A stretch of DNA of 64,000 nucleotides from Aquimarina sp. MAR_2010_214 (GTDB lineage Bacteria; Bacteroidota; Bacteroidia; Flavobacteriales; Flavobacteriaceae): contig NZ_PJMS01000001.1 of NCBI RefSeq assembly GCF_002846555.1, positions 1,798,001 through 1,862,000 on the forward strand, given 5' to 3'. Below the pieces are notes generated by a model that searched no databases, was not told the DNA's origin, and saw only the letters and a program-made list of their open reading frames with translations. This document shows positions 1 through 9,291 of this stretch, in pieces. Position numbers and translations under genes: made by a program. How positions within the stretch are numbered: the first letter of the stretch is position 1; each line of letters begins with the position of its first letter.

Positions 1-3000
1 CAAGCTTTATATACCCTATTCAAGCTAGGAAATCAGATCGATCCAAGAATCTTATATCTTGGAAACCAACGTTCAACTATAGTTTTACCTACCTATGAAT
101 TCGATAGTGTGAGATGTTGGCTGAGGCCTGAAGGAGATTTGTTCACAGATGAACCATCACCAACGGATGGATTATTAATAAAAGGTACCTTACAAGATGA
201 GGCACTTCGGGATTTACCTATTGTGATTCGGCTACAACAACTCTGGGAAGAAGTATTAAAAACCGATATAGATGAAGGAAGCGATTTTTTTGAGTTAGGA
301 GGACATTCTCTGAATGGCCAACAACTGATCAATAGAATCAATGATGTTTTCGGAATTGAAATTGAAATTGATGAGATTTTTGAACACGGTACTCCTATAG
401 ATATGGCAGAACGCCTGACATCATTGGGATGCACATCGGTATCGCAGAAGACAAAGGGCGAAGTGATTCCCGCAATACAAGCGCAGGATAGTTATCCTGT
501 CTCCTATGCACAAAATCGACTATGGTTGTTGGCAAAACTATCCAATAATAGTCCTAGCCTTCATGTTCCATCCACAACTTTTTTAGAAGGCCAACTGGAT
601 TTGGATATCTTGTCTAAGGCTTTCAAACAACTCTTGCAACGGCACGAGTCTTTGAGAACTATTTTTATTTTGGAAGGATCAGGCCTGAGACAAAAGGTTT
701 TGAGTGTAGAAAAAACCGGTTTTGTACTAAATTATGAAAGTAGGATTGGTGATACTGAAGCTGAATCAAGTACTTATCTCAATACCTTACAAATGAGTCC
801 TTTTGATCTAGAGAAAGGACCATTGATCAGGGTAAATGTTCTTCAAGTTGAAGCTAACAAATACTTGGCAGGCATTACCTTGCACCATATCATTTGTGAT
901 GGCTGGTCAATCAATATTTTACAAAAAGAACTGTTTCATATCTATAATGCCCTCAGCAATAAAAAACCCGTACAGCTTCCGGTATTGAATATCCATTACA
1001 AAGATTACTCTGTATGGTTACAGAACAAAGAATCTTCACAGGAGTTTCAACAAGCCAGAGCATATTGGTTGAAGCGGTTTGCAGTGCCATCGCCAGCACT
1101 TAACCTAAAAGGCCAAAAAGCAAGGCCTAAATTGAAAACATACCGAGGAAGGATAGAGCGGTTTGTCATGCCTGATTCCTTAACCAAGGATGTTCAAAAT
1201 CAACTTAGAAAAGAAGGTGGTACATTGACTATGTTATTGAATACAGCCATCAATGTAATGCTTTATAAGCTTTCAGGTCAGACAGATGTTACCATAGGAA
1301 TGCCATTCGCAGAGCGAGTGAATCAATCTCTAGAACATCAGATAGGGTTGTATTTAAACATGTTGGCGTGTAGGACGAAGTGGAATGGAGAGCTTTCTTT
1401 TAAAGATTTGCTGGCCAAAACCACCACTGTTCTGAAAGAGGCGTATAAACATAAAGTCTTTCCTTTTGAGATGTTAGTCAATGAATTAGACCTTAAAAAA
1501 GATCATAGTCGATTTCCATTGTTTGACGTTGTCTTGTCAGTACAGAATTTTGTGGATATAAATGTTTTGGATGAGATCAACGATAACATTACAGCTCCTG
1601 TTGAGGTCAAACCGACGCAAGAATCCCATCAGAATACGGCGCAATTTGATTTAACTTACCGTTTTTTTGAAGGAGAAAAAACCATATACTACGAGGTAGA
1701 GTATAATACCGATTTGTTCAGTGCAGATACTATAGCACAATATCATGAATACCTAATGCAGATTTTCGATGACTGTATCAAATACCCTGATCGACCTTTG
1801 AAGGAAATATCATTCTGCTCGCCGGCATCGGTACAAAAGCAATTAGAGCTATTGGCTGGTAGTCAGGATACTGTTTCCATAGAGGGAAGTATCGTAAAGC
1901 ATCTTAATCAAGTATTTTTACAACGGGCCGATAGTACAGCCTTAGTCTATGAAGGACAAAAGTATACCTACAGAGAGCTGAACCTGCTTTCTAATCAGGT
2001 GGCTAATTATCTTCTGGAACAGCACACTGTTGAACAAAATGATACCATTGTGGTCTCTGTGAACATGTCTCCATTATTGATTGGTTCCCTTCTCGGTATT
2101 CTGAAAGCCGGACTAATCTATGTACCGGTAAACAACACTATACCAAAACAACGCCAAGCCTATATTCAGGATCGAGTGAAGGCCAAGGTGGTCATCGATA
2201 ATGCCTGGTTGGAAGAGTTTATGGCTGTAAGAGATGAAATTTCAGAAGATCAACCGATTATCGAGACTACTGCTGATGATGCAGCTTACATTATATTCAC
2301 TTCTGGCTCTACAGGTAAACCGAAAGGGGTGATTATTTCGCATAGGAGTCTATTGGCGTTACTTCTTAATTGCAAGGACGCCCACTACGATTTCTCAGAT
2401 GAAGATGTATGGACACTCTATCATAATTACTCTTTTGATGTCTCTATTTGGGAGATTTTTGGTAGCCTTTTGTTTGGGGGGCAATTACATCTATTACCCA
2501 AAGAAAAAATCATGGATTTCAAAGCTTACATCAATACAATCAATTCACAAGGTATAACGATACTCAACTTTACTCCCAAAGTATTTGCCGAATTTGAGCG
2601 CTTTAGGGTGCAACATCAATTGAGGTGTCCAAGTGTACGCTATGTAGTATTTGCCGGAGATACCCTTTATCCAAATATCTTGCGACAATGGAGTATAGAT
2701 CATCCTGATACTAAGATGATCAATATGTACGGTATCACAGAAATTACTGTACATGGCAGTTTCAAAAAATTAACAACAGAGGATATCGAACAGAATGGTC
2801 AGGTCAGTAATATTGGAAGTGCTCTTCAGGGAGTGAAATTTTACTTGTTTGATGAGCATCTCAGATTGTTGCCTGAAGGTGATATCGGTGAGATTTATAT
2901 ATCTGGTAATCAGGTAGCTAAAGGCTATTTTGAACAAGAAGAACTCACTGATGAACGCTTCATTAATGAAGAACACTACGGTCTAGGACGCTTGTATAGA

Positions 3001-3678
3001 AGTGGCGATTTGGCCAGGTGGCTACCCGATGGTAATCTGGAGTTTATCGGCCGAAAAGACAATCAAGTGCAGATCAATGGTTTTCGGGTAGAGCTTAATG
3101 AAATCAAATGTGCACTTTTGGAAGTGACAGGTGTCGAAGATGCTCATGTCAGCTTGGTACAAGAGGAAGGTACTGATTACCTGTTAGCCTACTATCGTGT
3201 AGCCAAGAACGAAGATGAAAAAGAACTCAAGAAGCAATTAAGCCTACAGCTACCCCACTACATGATTCCCAACTTTATGGTACAGGTAGAAGTATTTCAA
3301 CTTAATAGTAATGGGAAAATAGACACAGCGCAGTTACCTACTATTAGTGACATTAAAAAAAGAGGTTCTATTCAATCTCAAACTACTGAAGATAATATCT
3401 TAACAGAGGTCCAACGTATTTTCTGTGAAGTACTAGGCTATGAAAAGGTCAAAGAAGATATCAATTTTTTCGATTTGGGAGGTAACTCACTGCAATTAAT
3501 AAGATTGCATGGAGAAATAGATGCCCAATGGCCTCAACTATTGATGATATCGGATCTGTTTGAATTGAATACCTGTCAAGCTATTGCTACACATCTCAAG
3601 AAGCAGTTTAAGGATAGTGTAGAAACTGGTGAAAACAAGGAGGAGACTACTCCAAATGTAGAATTTTTAGAAATTTAA
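1..3678 (+). CDS. Hybrid PKS/NRPS protein, 5' end outside window: (post-AT linker)-carrier-C-A-PCP
   Basis: The frame is open from base 1, so the gene starts upstream; the GTG at 109 is internal. The first ~40 residues end in LPTYEFDSVRCWL, the motif that closes a PKS acyltransferase region, so a ketosynthase should lie upstream. Then come a carrier domain (FFELGGHSL, Ser codon at 307-309), a condensation domain (HHIICDG at 883-903), an adenylation domain (A3 FTSGSTGKPKG near 2300, A5 NMYGITEIT, A7 YRSGDL, A10 NGKID) and a PCP (FFDLGGNSL, Ser codon at 3487-3489). Aligned by eye with GrsA, the ten-residue specificity code reads DVWNVAMVHK, close to the threonine code DFWNIGMVHK. There is no ketoreductase, methylation or epimerisation domain. 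It ends in NVEFLEI, a possible docking tail. The next gene starts 12 bases downstream. Domain calls are firm; threonine is an inference. Confidence 0.93.
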   Translation, partial: QALYTLFKLGNQIDPRILYLGNQRSTIVLPTYEFDSVRCWLRPEGDLFTDEPSPTDGLLIKGTLQDEALRDLPIVIRLQQLWEEVLKTDIDEGSDFFELGGHSLNGQQLINRINDVFGIEIEIDEIFEHGTPIDMAERLTSLGCTSVSQKTKGEVIPAIQAQDSYPVSYAQNRLWLLAKLSNNSPSLHVPSTTFLEGQLDLDILSKAFKQLLQRHESLRTIFILEGSGLRQKVLSVEKTGFVLNYESRIGDTEAESSTYLNTLQMSPFDLEKGPLIRVNVLQVEANKYLAGITLHHIICDGWSINILQKELFHIYNALSNKKPVQLPVLNIHYKDYSVWLQNKESSQEFQQARAYWLKRFAVPSPALNLKGQKARPKLKTYRGRIERFVMPDSLTKDVQNQLRKEGGTLTMLLNTAINVMLYKLSGQTDVTIGMPFAERVNQSLEHQIGLYLNMLACRTKWNGELSFKDLLAKTTTVLKEAYKHKVFPFEMLVNELDLKKDHSRFPLFDVVLSVQNFVDINVLDEINDNITAPVEVKPTQESHQNTAQFDLTYRFFEGEKTIYYEVEYNTDLFSADTIAQYHEYLMQIFDDCIKYPDRPLKEISFCSPASVQKQLELLAGSQDTVSIEGSIVKHLNQVFLQRADSTALVYEGQKYTYRELNLLSNQVANYLLEQHTVEQNDTIVVSVNMSPLLIGSLLGILKAGLIYVPVNNTIPKQRQAYIQDRVKAKVVIDNAWLEEFMAVRDEISEDQPIIETTADDAAYIIFTSGSTGKPKGVIISHRSLLALLLNCKDAHYDFSDEDVWTLYHNYSFDVSIWEIFGSLLFGGQLHLLPKEKIMDFKAYINTINSQGITILNFTPKVFAEFERFRVQHQLRCPSVRYVVFAGDTLYPNILRQWSIDHPDTKMINMYGITEITVHGSFKKLTTEDIEQNGQVSNIGSALQGVKFYLFDEHLRLLPEGDIGEIYISGNQVAKGYFEQEELTDERFINEEHYGLGRLYRSGDLARWLPDGNLEFIGRKDNQVQINGFRVELNEIKCALLEVTGVEDAHVSLVQEEGTDYLLAYYRVAKNEDEKELKKQLSLQLPHYMIPNFMVQVEVFQLNSNGKIDTAQLPTISDIKKRGSIQSQTTEDNILTEVQRIFCEVLGYEKVKEDINFFDLGGNSLQLIRLHGEIDAQWPQLLMISDLFELNTCQAIATHLKKQFKDSVETGENKEETTPNVEFLEI

Positions 3679-3690
3679 AAATATCAAAAT

Positions 3691-6600
3691 ATGATGAATG
3701 AAGTAGCATTGACCGGAATCAGTCTTCGTTGTTCCGAAGCAGACACTATTCCCGAATTTTTGGACATCATAAGTAAAGCAAAGGTTTGTATGGTACAGCC
3801 CACCAAAGAGCGGCTAGAAATCGGAGGTATACCATTGGATAAGGAATACTTTCCGTTCGGTTACCTAAAAAGGGTGGATCAATTTGATCATGAGTTTTTC
3901 AAAATTTCCAAATCGGAAGCCGATGCTATTGATCCTATGTATCGAATCTTATTAGAATTGGTTTGTGAAGCTATTGAAAACAGTGGCTATAGTTTAGATA
4001 TAGTCTCCAAAAAGAAGACTGGGCTTTTTGTTACCACCAATCAGAGTTTTTACAACCTGATGTATCAATCTTCTCAACAGGGGCTAGATTTTACTGGTAA
4101 AATGCCAGCTATGGCAGCTGGAAGGATAGCGCATCTTCTAAACATTAAAGGTCCTGTTTTCTCTATAGATACAGCTTGTTCATCTTCGTTAGTTGCAGTA
4201 CACGAAGCTATTCAAAAATTGAAAACAGGAGAGATTGACATAGCCATCGTTGGCGGAGCTAGAGTTTTGTTTGAGTTTTATGAACGGAAACATTTAGTAC
4301 ATGAGGATATTGCTATCCTAGCTCAAGATGGGCAGTGTCGAGCCTTTGATAATGAGGCAAACGGTACTTCTACAGGTGAAGGTGCTGCAGTTGTTGTACT
4401 TAAAAGAAAGGAAGACGCACTCAAGGATGAAGATCATATTTATAGTATACTCAGAGGCTCTGAGGTAAATCATGATGGAGCCCGCTCTAATGGCTTGACA
4501 GCGCCTAGTCCAGTTGCTCAGAAGGAGCTATTACTCTGCGCCGCTGAAAAATCAGGAGTGCCACTTCGGTCTATAGGTTATATAGAAACCCATGGTACTG
4601 GAACAAAACTAGGAGATCCTATCGAATACAAAGCAATCAAAGAAGCATTTGAAGACGAAAACGAAGAACATCAAGTGAGGCTGGGTACTTTAAAACCTAA
4701 TATTGGTCATTTGGATAATATGTCTGGTCTATTTGGATTGGTTAAAGCCAGTTTGACACTGAAAGAAAAGAAATTCTTTCCTTTAGCTAATTTTGACACT
4801 CTTAATGAATTGATTACTCCTAATTCTCATGTGGTCATAGAGAAGGCAGGCGCAACCTGGTCTAATCTTCAAAGAGATCCTCGTAGAGCAGGAGTCAGTT
4901 CTTTTGGAATGAGTGGGACAAATGCTCATGTGATACTAGAAGAGTATCAACCTAACAAGCTTCAAAAAGAATCAAACCAAGATCAAGAACCATTATGGAT
5001 CAAGCTATCTGCAAAAAATGCAGCCTCTTTAGAAGAATATATATCAAGAGCTAAACAGTTTTTGAAGCAAGAGAAAGAAGAGTGTTTGGGAGATGTGACT
5101 TTTACCTTTAACCAAGGCAGGACAGACTACCCCTATCGTATTGCTTTTTCAGGTTCGAATAAAGAGGAGTTACTTATGGCTTTGGATGTACAGCTAAAAA
5201 GTACGAGTAGTAATTCCCAGTTGCCTAAAGTACATCAAAAAATAGCCTGTTTACTACTATCAGATGAACTTAGCAAAGTCGATGTCGATAACTTTAATCA
5301 GGGAGATGGAGGGCACTTTTATGCTAAAGCTCAACAAACTCTTGGGCAGAAAGTGATGACAGAAGCATTAGGTCAAACCATTGCTTACCAATCAGCCTTG
5401 TATGGGCATTTGCAGAGCAAGGGCTTTCATTGCAGTCATATAATTTGCAATGGATACCTAGCCAAGAAATCAAAAGAACTGATTGAAAGTGGTTATTGCA
5501 ATATTGATTCTGGAGTTGAAAAACCAATTAATGAGCCTATAAATTGGGATAGATTGGCTGAGTTGCTTATTCGACTATCAGAGCAAAATATAGCGCTCAT
5601 AGTAGTAGGTAAAAACGAGAATAACCTAAATCGTCTCACTAATATGGCACAAGAGCAGAAGTTGACTCTGGTTCGCGCCGTTGATACTTTGAACAAAGGC
5701 TGGGAGAATTTTTGGGCTTCTTGCTATAATGCAGGGTTTTCCTTTGATTGGGATGCTTTTTATCCAAAAGGGAGGTACCAAAAAAGGGTAGTGCCTACTT
5801 ATCCCTTTCAGAAAACTTCCTGTTGGAATCCTATCAGGAATCTTTTGTTTAATGAAGAGGTACAGGAAGAAAGTGCTAATGATCAAAGCTTTGATCTCTC
5901 AGAAACGGAAGAAAAGGTAGTTTTAGAGATACTTAAGAAAACCTTACAAAATGAGAAAGTCACTCTTACAGATGATTTTTTTGATTTAGGAGGTAATTCG
6001 ATAGTAGGGACACAATTCATCAATCGGATTAATGATCTTTATGAAATAATAATAGAGTTCGATGAACTTTATGAATGTTATGAAATCGGAGATATTGTTA
6101 GTCTGGTCAAAGAGCGTCGTAAGGAGGCTGAGAAACCAGTAACAACTCCAACGATCTTATCTCATAAAGAAAAGACGGACTACTTTCCCTTGACTAATAC
6201 TCAATTAAGATTTTGGATAGACTCACAGACACCCCAAGGTTTGGCCGCTTATAATATTAATATGAATGTTCGCATCAAAGGAATGCTACAAGAAACAGTA
6301 CTTAATAAAGCGTTCGAGTATTTAATTCGTCAACATGAGAACTTTAGATTATTATTCGTGATGAACGAATCTGGAGAAGTAGTTCAGAAGCTAGTCCAGC
6401 CTGATGAAATACAATTCACATTAGAGAAAACCGATGTCTCCGGAAATTCAGATGCAGTTATTCAGGAATTTATAACACAGGTTTATCATCAGCCTTTTGA
6501 TTTAGAGAAAGGTCTCTTACTCAGAGCAAAGTTGTTGCGTCTAGGTGCTGAAGAAGTGGTATTGGTAATGTCTTTTCATCATTTAATTTTTGATGGATGG

Positions 6601-9291
6601 TCAGCAGGTATTTTTTTAAATCAGCTGGTGACTCACTATCAACAGTTATTAGTAGGTGTAAAACCATCTCCTGTTGTTGGACCAACTTATACAGACTATC
6701 TAAAGTGGTTTGCAGAAAATACCACCAAAGAGCGAATGCTCCTACACCGTAATTATTGGAAGGAGAAATTATCAGGAGAAGTGTCTCAACTGGATTTAGG
6801 ACAAAAAAGGGAACAGCAGTCATTTAATGGTAAAAAGGAAAAATACTTGATTGACAGGGAGGTATGTTCCCAACTAGAGGCCCTAGCGATAGCAAATAGA
6901 ACAACTTTGTTTGTTACTTTATTGACAAGTATCCGGTCTTACCTTTATAGATTATCCGGACAGAATATCATCATTGGAACTCCCATTTCAGGAAGAATGG
7001 AGAAGAGATTTGAGCAGTTACTTGGTTTATTTCTGAATACATTACCGTTGAAAACGAAGATTCATAAAAACGGGACAATGATTGACTGCTTAAAGAAAGA
7101 ACGTGATACGGTTACAGGAGCACTACAACACCAAGTATACCCTTATGATGCTATTCTCGATGATAAAAATCATCATAAGGAAGCGGGTTTTTCTCTATTC
7201 AATGTACTAGTTGTCTTGCAAAATCAAAATCAGCGTTTTGATATCGTCAGTGATGCATCTGTCGATCTTCCATTTCAAATCTCACCCGGTTATGAGGTGA
7301 ATGATACGCCTGCACAGTTTGATTTGACTTTTACCTTTCACCAGACAGTGCATGCTTTAGAATTAGAGTTGTGTTACAATACCGATGCCTTTACTATGGA
7401 GATGATCAAGTCACTGATGCATAATTTTCAGTTTTTCCTCTCTCAATTATTAGAAAATCCTAATGAAAAGATATCAGCTATTAAACTAGTTCGACCAGAA
7501 GAAAAGTTACAGATTTTGGCGTTGAATGAGAAGCCTTCAACGAGCAGTGGCATGACCTTGCTAGATCTTTTTCAAAAACAAGTAGAACAGCATCCAGAAA
7601 ATGTGGCTATTAAATTTGGATATAACATTTTGAATTACAAAGAGTTAAATCGGATTTCTGATGAAATGGCAATGTATTTGTCACAGCAGTATGCTCCAAA
7701 AACGGACGACTTAATAGCTGTTGAGCTGGTTAGAAGTGAATGGCTTCCGGTTACCATACTGGGTATCCTTAAAACTGGAGCAGCTTATTTGCCTATTGAT
7801 CCAGGTTATCCAAAAGCGAGGATTGATTTTCTGAAACAAGATAGCCAATGTCGAATGAGCGTGGATGAAACAGAATTGCAGAAATTTATGCAACAACGAG
7901 CACATCAATGCGATAATTATCAAGTCCCAGAGATAGACGAAGAGCAATTGGCTTACATTATTTATACTTCAGGAACCACGGGACTCCCTAAAGGTGTGAT
8001 GATAGAACACAAGAGCATTGTCAATTACTTACAGCACCAATCAGTCTTTTTTGAGGTAGATGAGCAAGACACCTTTTTATGGTTTTCTAGTATGTCATTT
8101 GATGCTTCGGTGGAACAATTGTTCCTTCCATTGGTCAATGGGGCAAAGCTTTTCATCCCCACTAAAGAACAAATATTAGATACTACTTTGTTCGAGACAC
8201 TTCTAGTGGAAGAACAGATTTCACACCTTCATGGGGTGCCTTCTTTCCTTCGTACTCTACGATACAAACCAGAGATGTGTTTGAAGCGCATCGTATCGGG
8301 AGGAGAACCATTTGATAACAAGGTTTGGGATACTTGGCAAGGGAAAGTACAGTTGTACAATAAATATGGGCCTACCGAAGCAACCATAACTACCCTTGAA
8401 ACCGAAGTGAATGAAACCGTCCTTAATCTTCGATCGATCGGCCGTCCTATTCGTAATAGTACTTGTTATATTCTTGATACTAATGGTAGCTTGCAACCTA
8501 TTGGGATGGTAGGGGAGATTTGTTTAGGAGGTTCATGCCTGGCCAGAGGGTATTTTGGTCTACAGGACCTGACAGAACAAAAATTTGTTCCTCATCCACT
8601 TTTGGAAGGTGAACGACTCTACAAAACTGGGGATTTAGGCAGGTGGTTGCCGGATGATAGCGTCCAATACATAGGACGTGTAGATAATCAAGTAAAGATT
8701 CGAGGACATAGGATAGAGTTAGAAGAAATTTCTTATCATTTACAGAGCTTCAATCAAATTCAGGAGGCAACTGTAATTGCGCAGGAGCTGAAACCAGAAG
8801 AGTTAGAGTTGGTGGCCTATTTCGTAGGTCCACAGTTAGAAGATACTAGTGATCTTCATGATTACCTTGCTGAAAGGCTCCCTTTTTATATGATTCCTTC
8901 ATATTACTTGAATATGAAATCGTTACCGCTTACTGCTCATGGTAAGATAGACCGTCATTCTTTACCTTTGCCTTCGGATCATTTGCTTACAGACCAGCGA
9001 AGTTATGTTGCTCCTAGTACAGCAACTGAAAAGACTTTAGCGAAAATATGGGAAACGTCACTTGAAATTGAAAAGGTAGGAGTAAAAGACAATTTCTTTA
9101 TGCTTGGAGGTAATAGTATAAAAGCAATTAAGGTGATTTTTCAAATCAACAAAGCTTTTAGTCTTAATCTGAGTATTAATACGTTATTTATCCACCCTAA
9201 ATTAGCCGATTTAGCAGCATATATAGACTTCGAAAAGAAACAGTTAATCTTGACTGCTGATAAAAGTACGTTAAACGAAATAGAACTATGA
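3691..9291 (+). CDS. Hybrid PKS/NRPS: KS-(decayed AT)-carrier-C-A-PCP
   Basis: 1866 residues. The ketosynthase (about 1-420) has an intact triad: Cys163 in DTACSSS, His301 in ETHGTGT and His340 in NIGHLDN. A KS-to-AT linker (LSAKNAASLEEY) follows. The acyltransferase region is only about 200 residues and lacks both the GHSxGE serine motif (the matching place reads CNGYLAK) and the later catalytic His, yet ends in the usual post-AT motif VPTYPFQK. Then a carrier (Ser770), a C domain (HHLIFDG, His963/964), an A domain (A3 YTSGTTGLPKG near 1425; code by eye DAEHVGKITK, which I cannot assign) and a PCP (Ser1809). With no ketoreductase, the added unit should stay a beta-ketone unless altered in trans. 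Malonyl loading must come from another protein. The stop overlaps the next start by 4 bases. Confidence 0.95.
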   Translation: MMNEVALTGISLRCSEADTIPEFLDIISKAKVCMVQPTKERLEIGGIPLDKEYFPFGYLKRVDQFDHEFFKISKSEADAIDPMYRILLELVCEAIENSGYSLDIVSKKKTGLFVTTNQSFYNLMYQSSQQGLDFTGKMPAMAAGRIAHLLNIKGPVFSIDTACSSSLVAVHEAIQKLKTGEIDIAIVGGARVLFEFYERKHLVHEDIAILAQDGQCRAFDNEANGTSTGEGAAVVVLKRKEDALKDEDHIYSILRGSEVNHDGARSNGLTAPSPVAQKELLLCAAEKSGVPLRSIGYIETHGTGTKLGDPIEYKAIKEAFEDENEEHQVRLGTLKPNIGHLDNMSGLFGLVKASLTLKEKKFFPLANFDTLNELITPNSHVVIEKAGATWSNLQRDPRRAGVSSFGMSGTNAHVILEEYQPNKLQKESNQDQEPLWIKLSAKNAASLEEYISRAKQFLKQEKEECLGDVTFTFNQGRTDYPYRIAFSGSNKEELLMALDVQLKSTSSNSQLPKVHQKIACLLLSDELSKVDVDNFNQGDGGHFYAKAQQTLGQKVMTEALGQTIAYQSALYGHLQSKGFHCSHIICNGYLAKKSKELIESGYCNIDSGVEKPINEPINWDRLAELLIRLSEQNIALIVVGKNENNLNRLTNMAQEQKLTLVRAVDTLNKGWENFWASCYNAGFSFDWDAFYPKGRYQKRVVPTYPFQKTSCWNPIRNLLFNEEVQEESANDQSFDLSETEEKVVLEILKKTLQNEKVTLTDDFFDLGGNSIVGTQFINRINDLYEIIIEFDELYECYEIGDIVSLVKERRKEAEKPVTTPTILSHKEKTDYFPLTNTQLRFWIDSQTPQGLAAYNINMNVRIKGMLQETVLNKAFEYLIRQHENFRLLFVMNESGEVVQKLVQPDEIQFTLEKTDVSGNSDAVIQEFITQVYHQPFDLEKGLLLRAKLLRLGAEEVVLVMSFHHLIFDGWSAGIFLNQLVTHYQQLLVGVKPSPVVGPTYTDYLKWFAENTTKERMLLHRNYWKEKLSGEVSQLDLGQKREQQSFNGKKEKYLIDREVCSQLEALAIANRTTLFVTLLTSIRSYLYRLSGQNIIIGTPISGRMEKRFEQLLGLFLNTLPLKTKIHKNGTMIDCLKKERDTVTGALQHQVYPYDAILDDKNHHKEAGFSLFNVLVVLQNQNQRFDIVSDASVDLPFQISPGYEVNDTPAQFDLTFTFHQTVHALELELCYNTDAFTMEMIKSLMHNFQFFLSQLLENPNEKISAIKLVRPEEKLQILALNEKPSTSSGMTLLDLFQKQVEQHPENVAIKFGYNILNYKELNRISDEMAMYLSQQYAPKTDDLIAVELVRSEWLPVTILGILKTGAAYLPIDPGYPKARIDFLKQDSQCRMSVDETELQKFMQQRAHQCDNYQVPEIDEEQLAYIIYTSGTTGLPKGVMIEHKSIVNYLQHQSVFFEVDEQDTFLWFSSMSFDASVEQLFLPLVNGAKLFIPTKEQILDTTLFETLLVEEQISHLHGVPSFLRTLRYKPEMCLKRIVSGGEPFDNKVWDTWQGKVQLYNKYGPTEATITTLETEVNETVLNLRSIGRPIRNSTCYILDTNGSLQPIGMVGEICLGGSCLARGYFGLQDLTEQKFVPHPLLEGERLYKTGDLGRWLPDDSVQYIGRVDNQVKIRGHRIELEEISYHLQSFNQIQEATVIAQELKPEELELVAYFVGPQLEDTSDLHDYLAERLPFYMIPSYYLNMKSLPLTAHGKIDRHSLPLPSDHLLTDQRSYVAPSTATEKTLAKIWETSLEIEKVGVKDNFFMLGGNSIKAIKVIFQINKAFSLNLSINTLFIHPKLADLAAYIDFEKKQLILTADKSTLNEIEL

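Noticed and set aside
109..120. GTG at 109 as the start of the first gene
   Set aside because: The frame is open to base 1 and encodes a recognisable post-AT linker upstream of this codon, so it is internal.
5150..5830. Functional acyltransferase domain in the second protein
   Set aside because: The GHSxG serine motif and catalytic His are missing and the region is too short.
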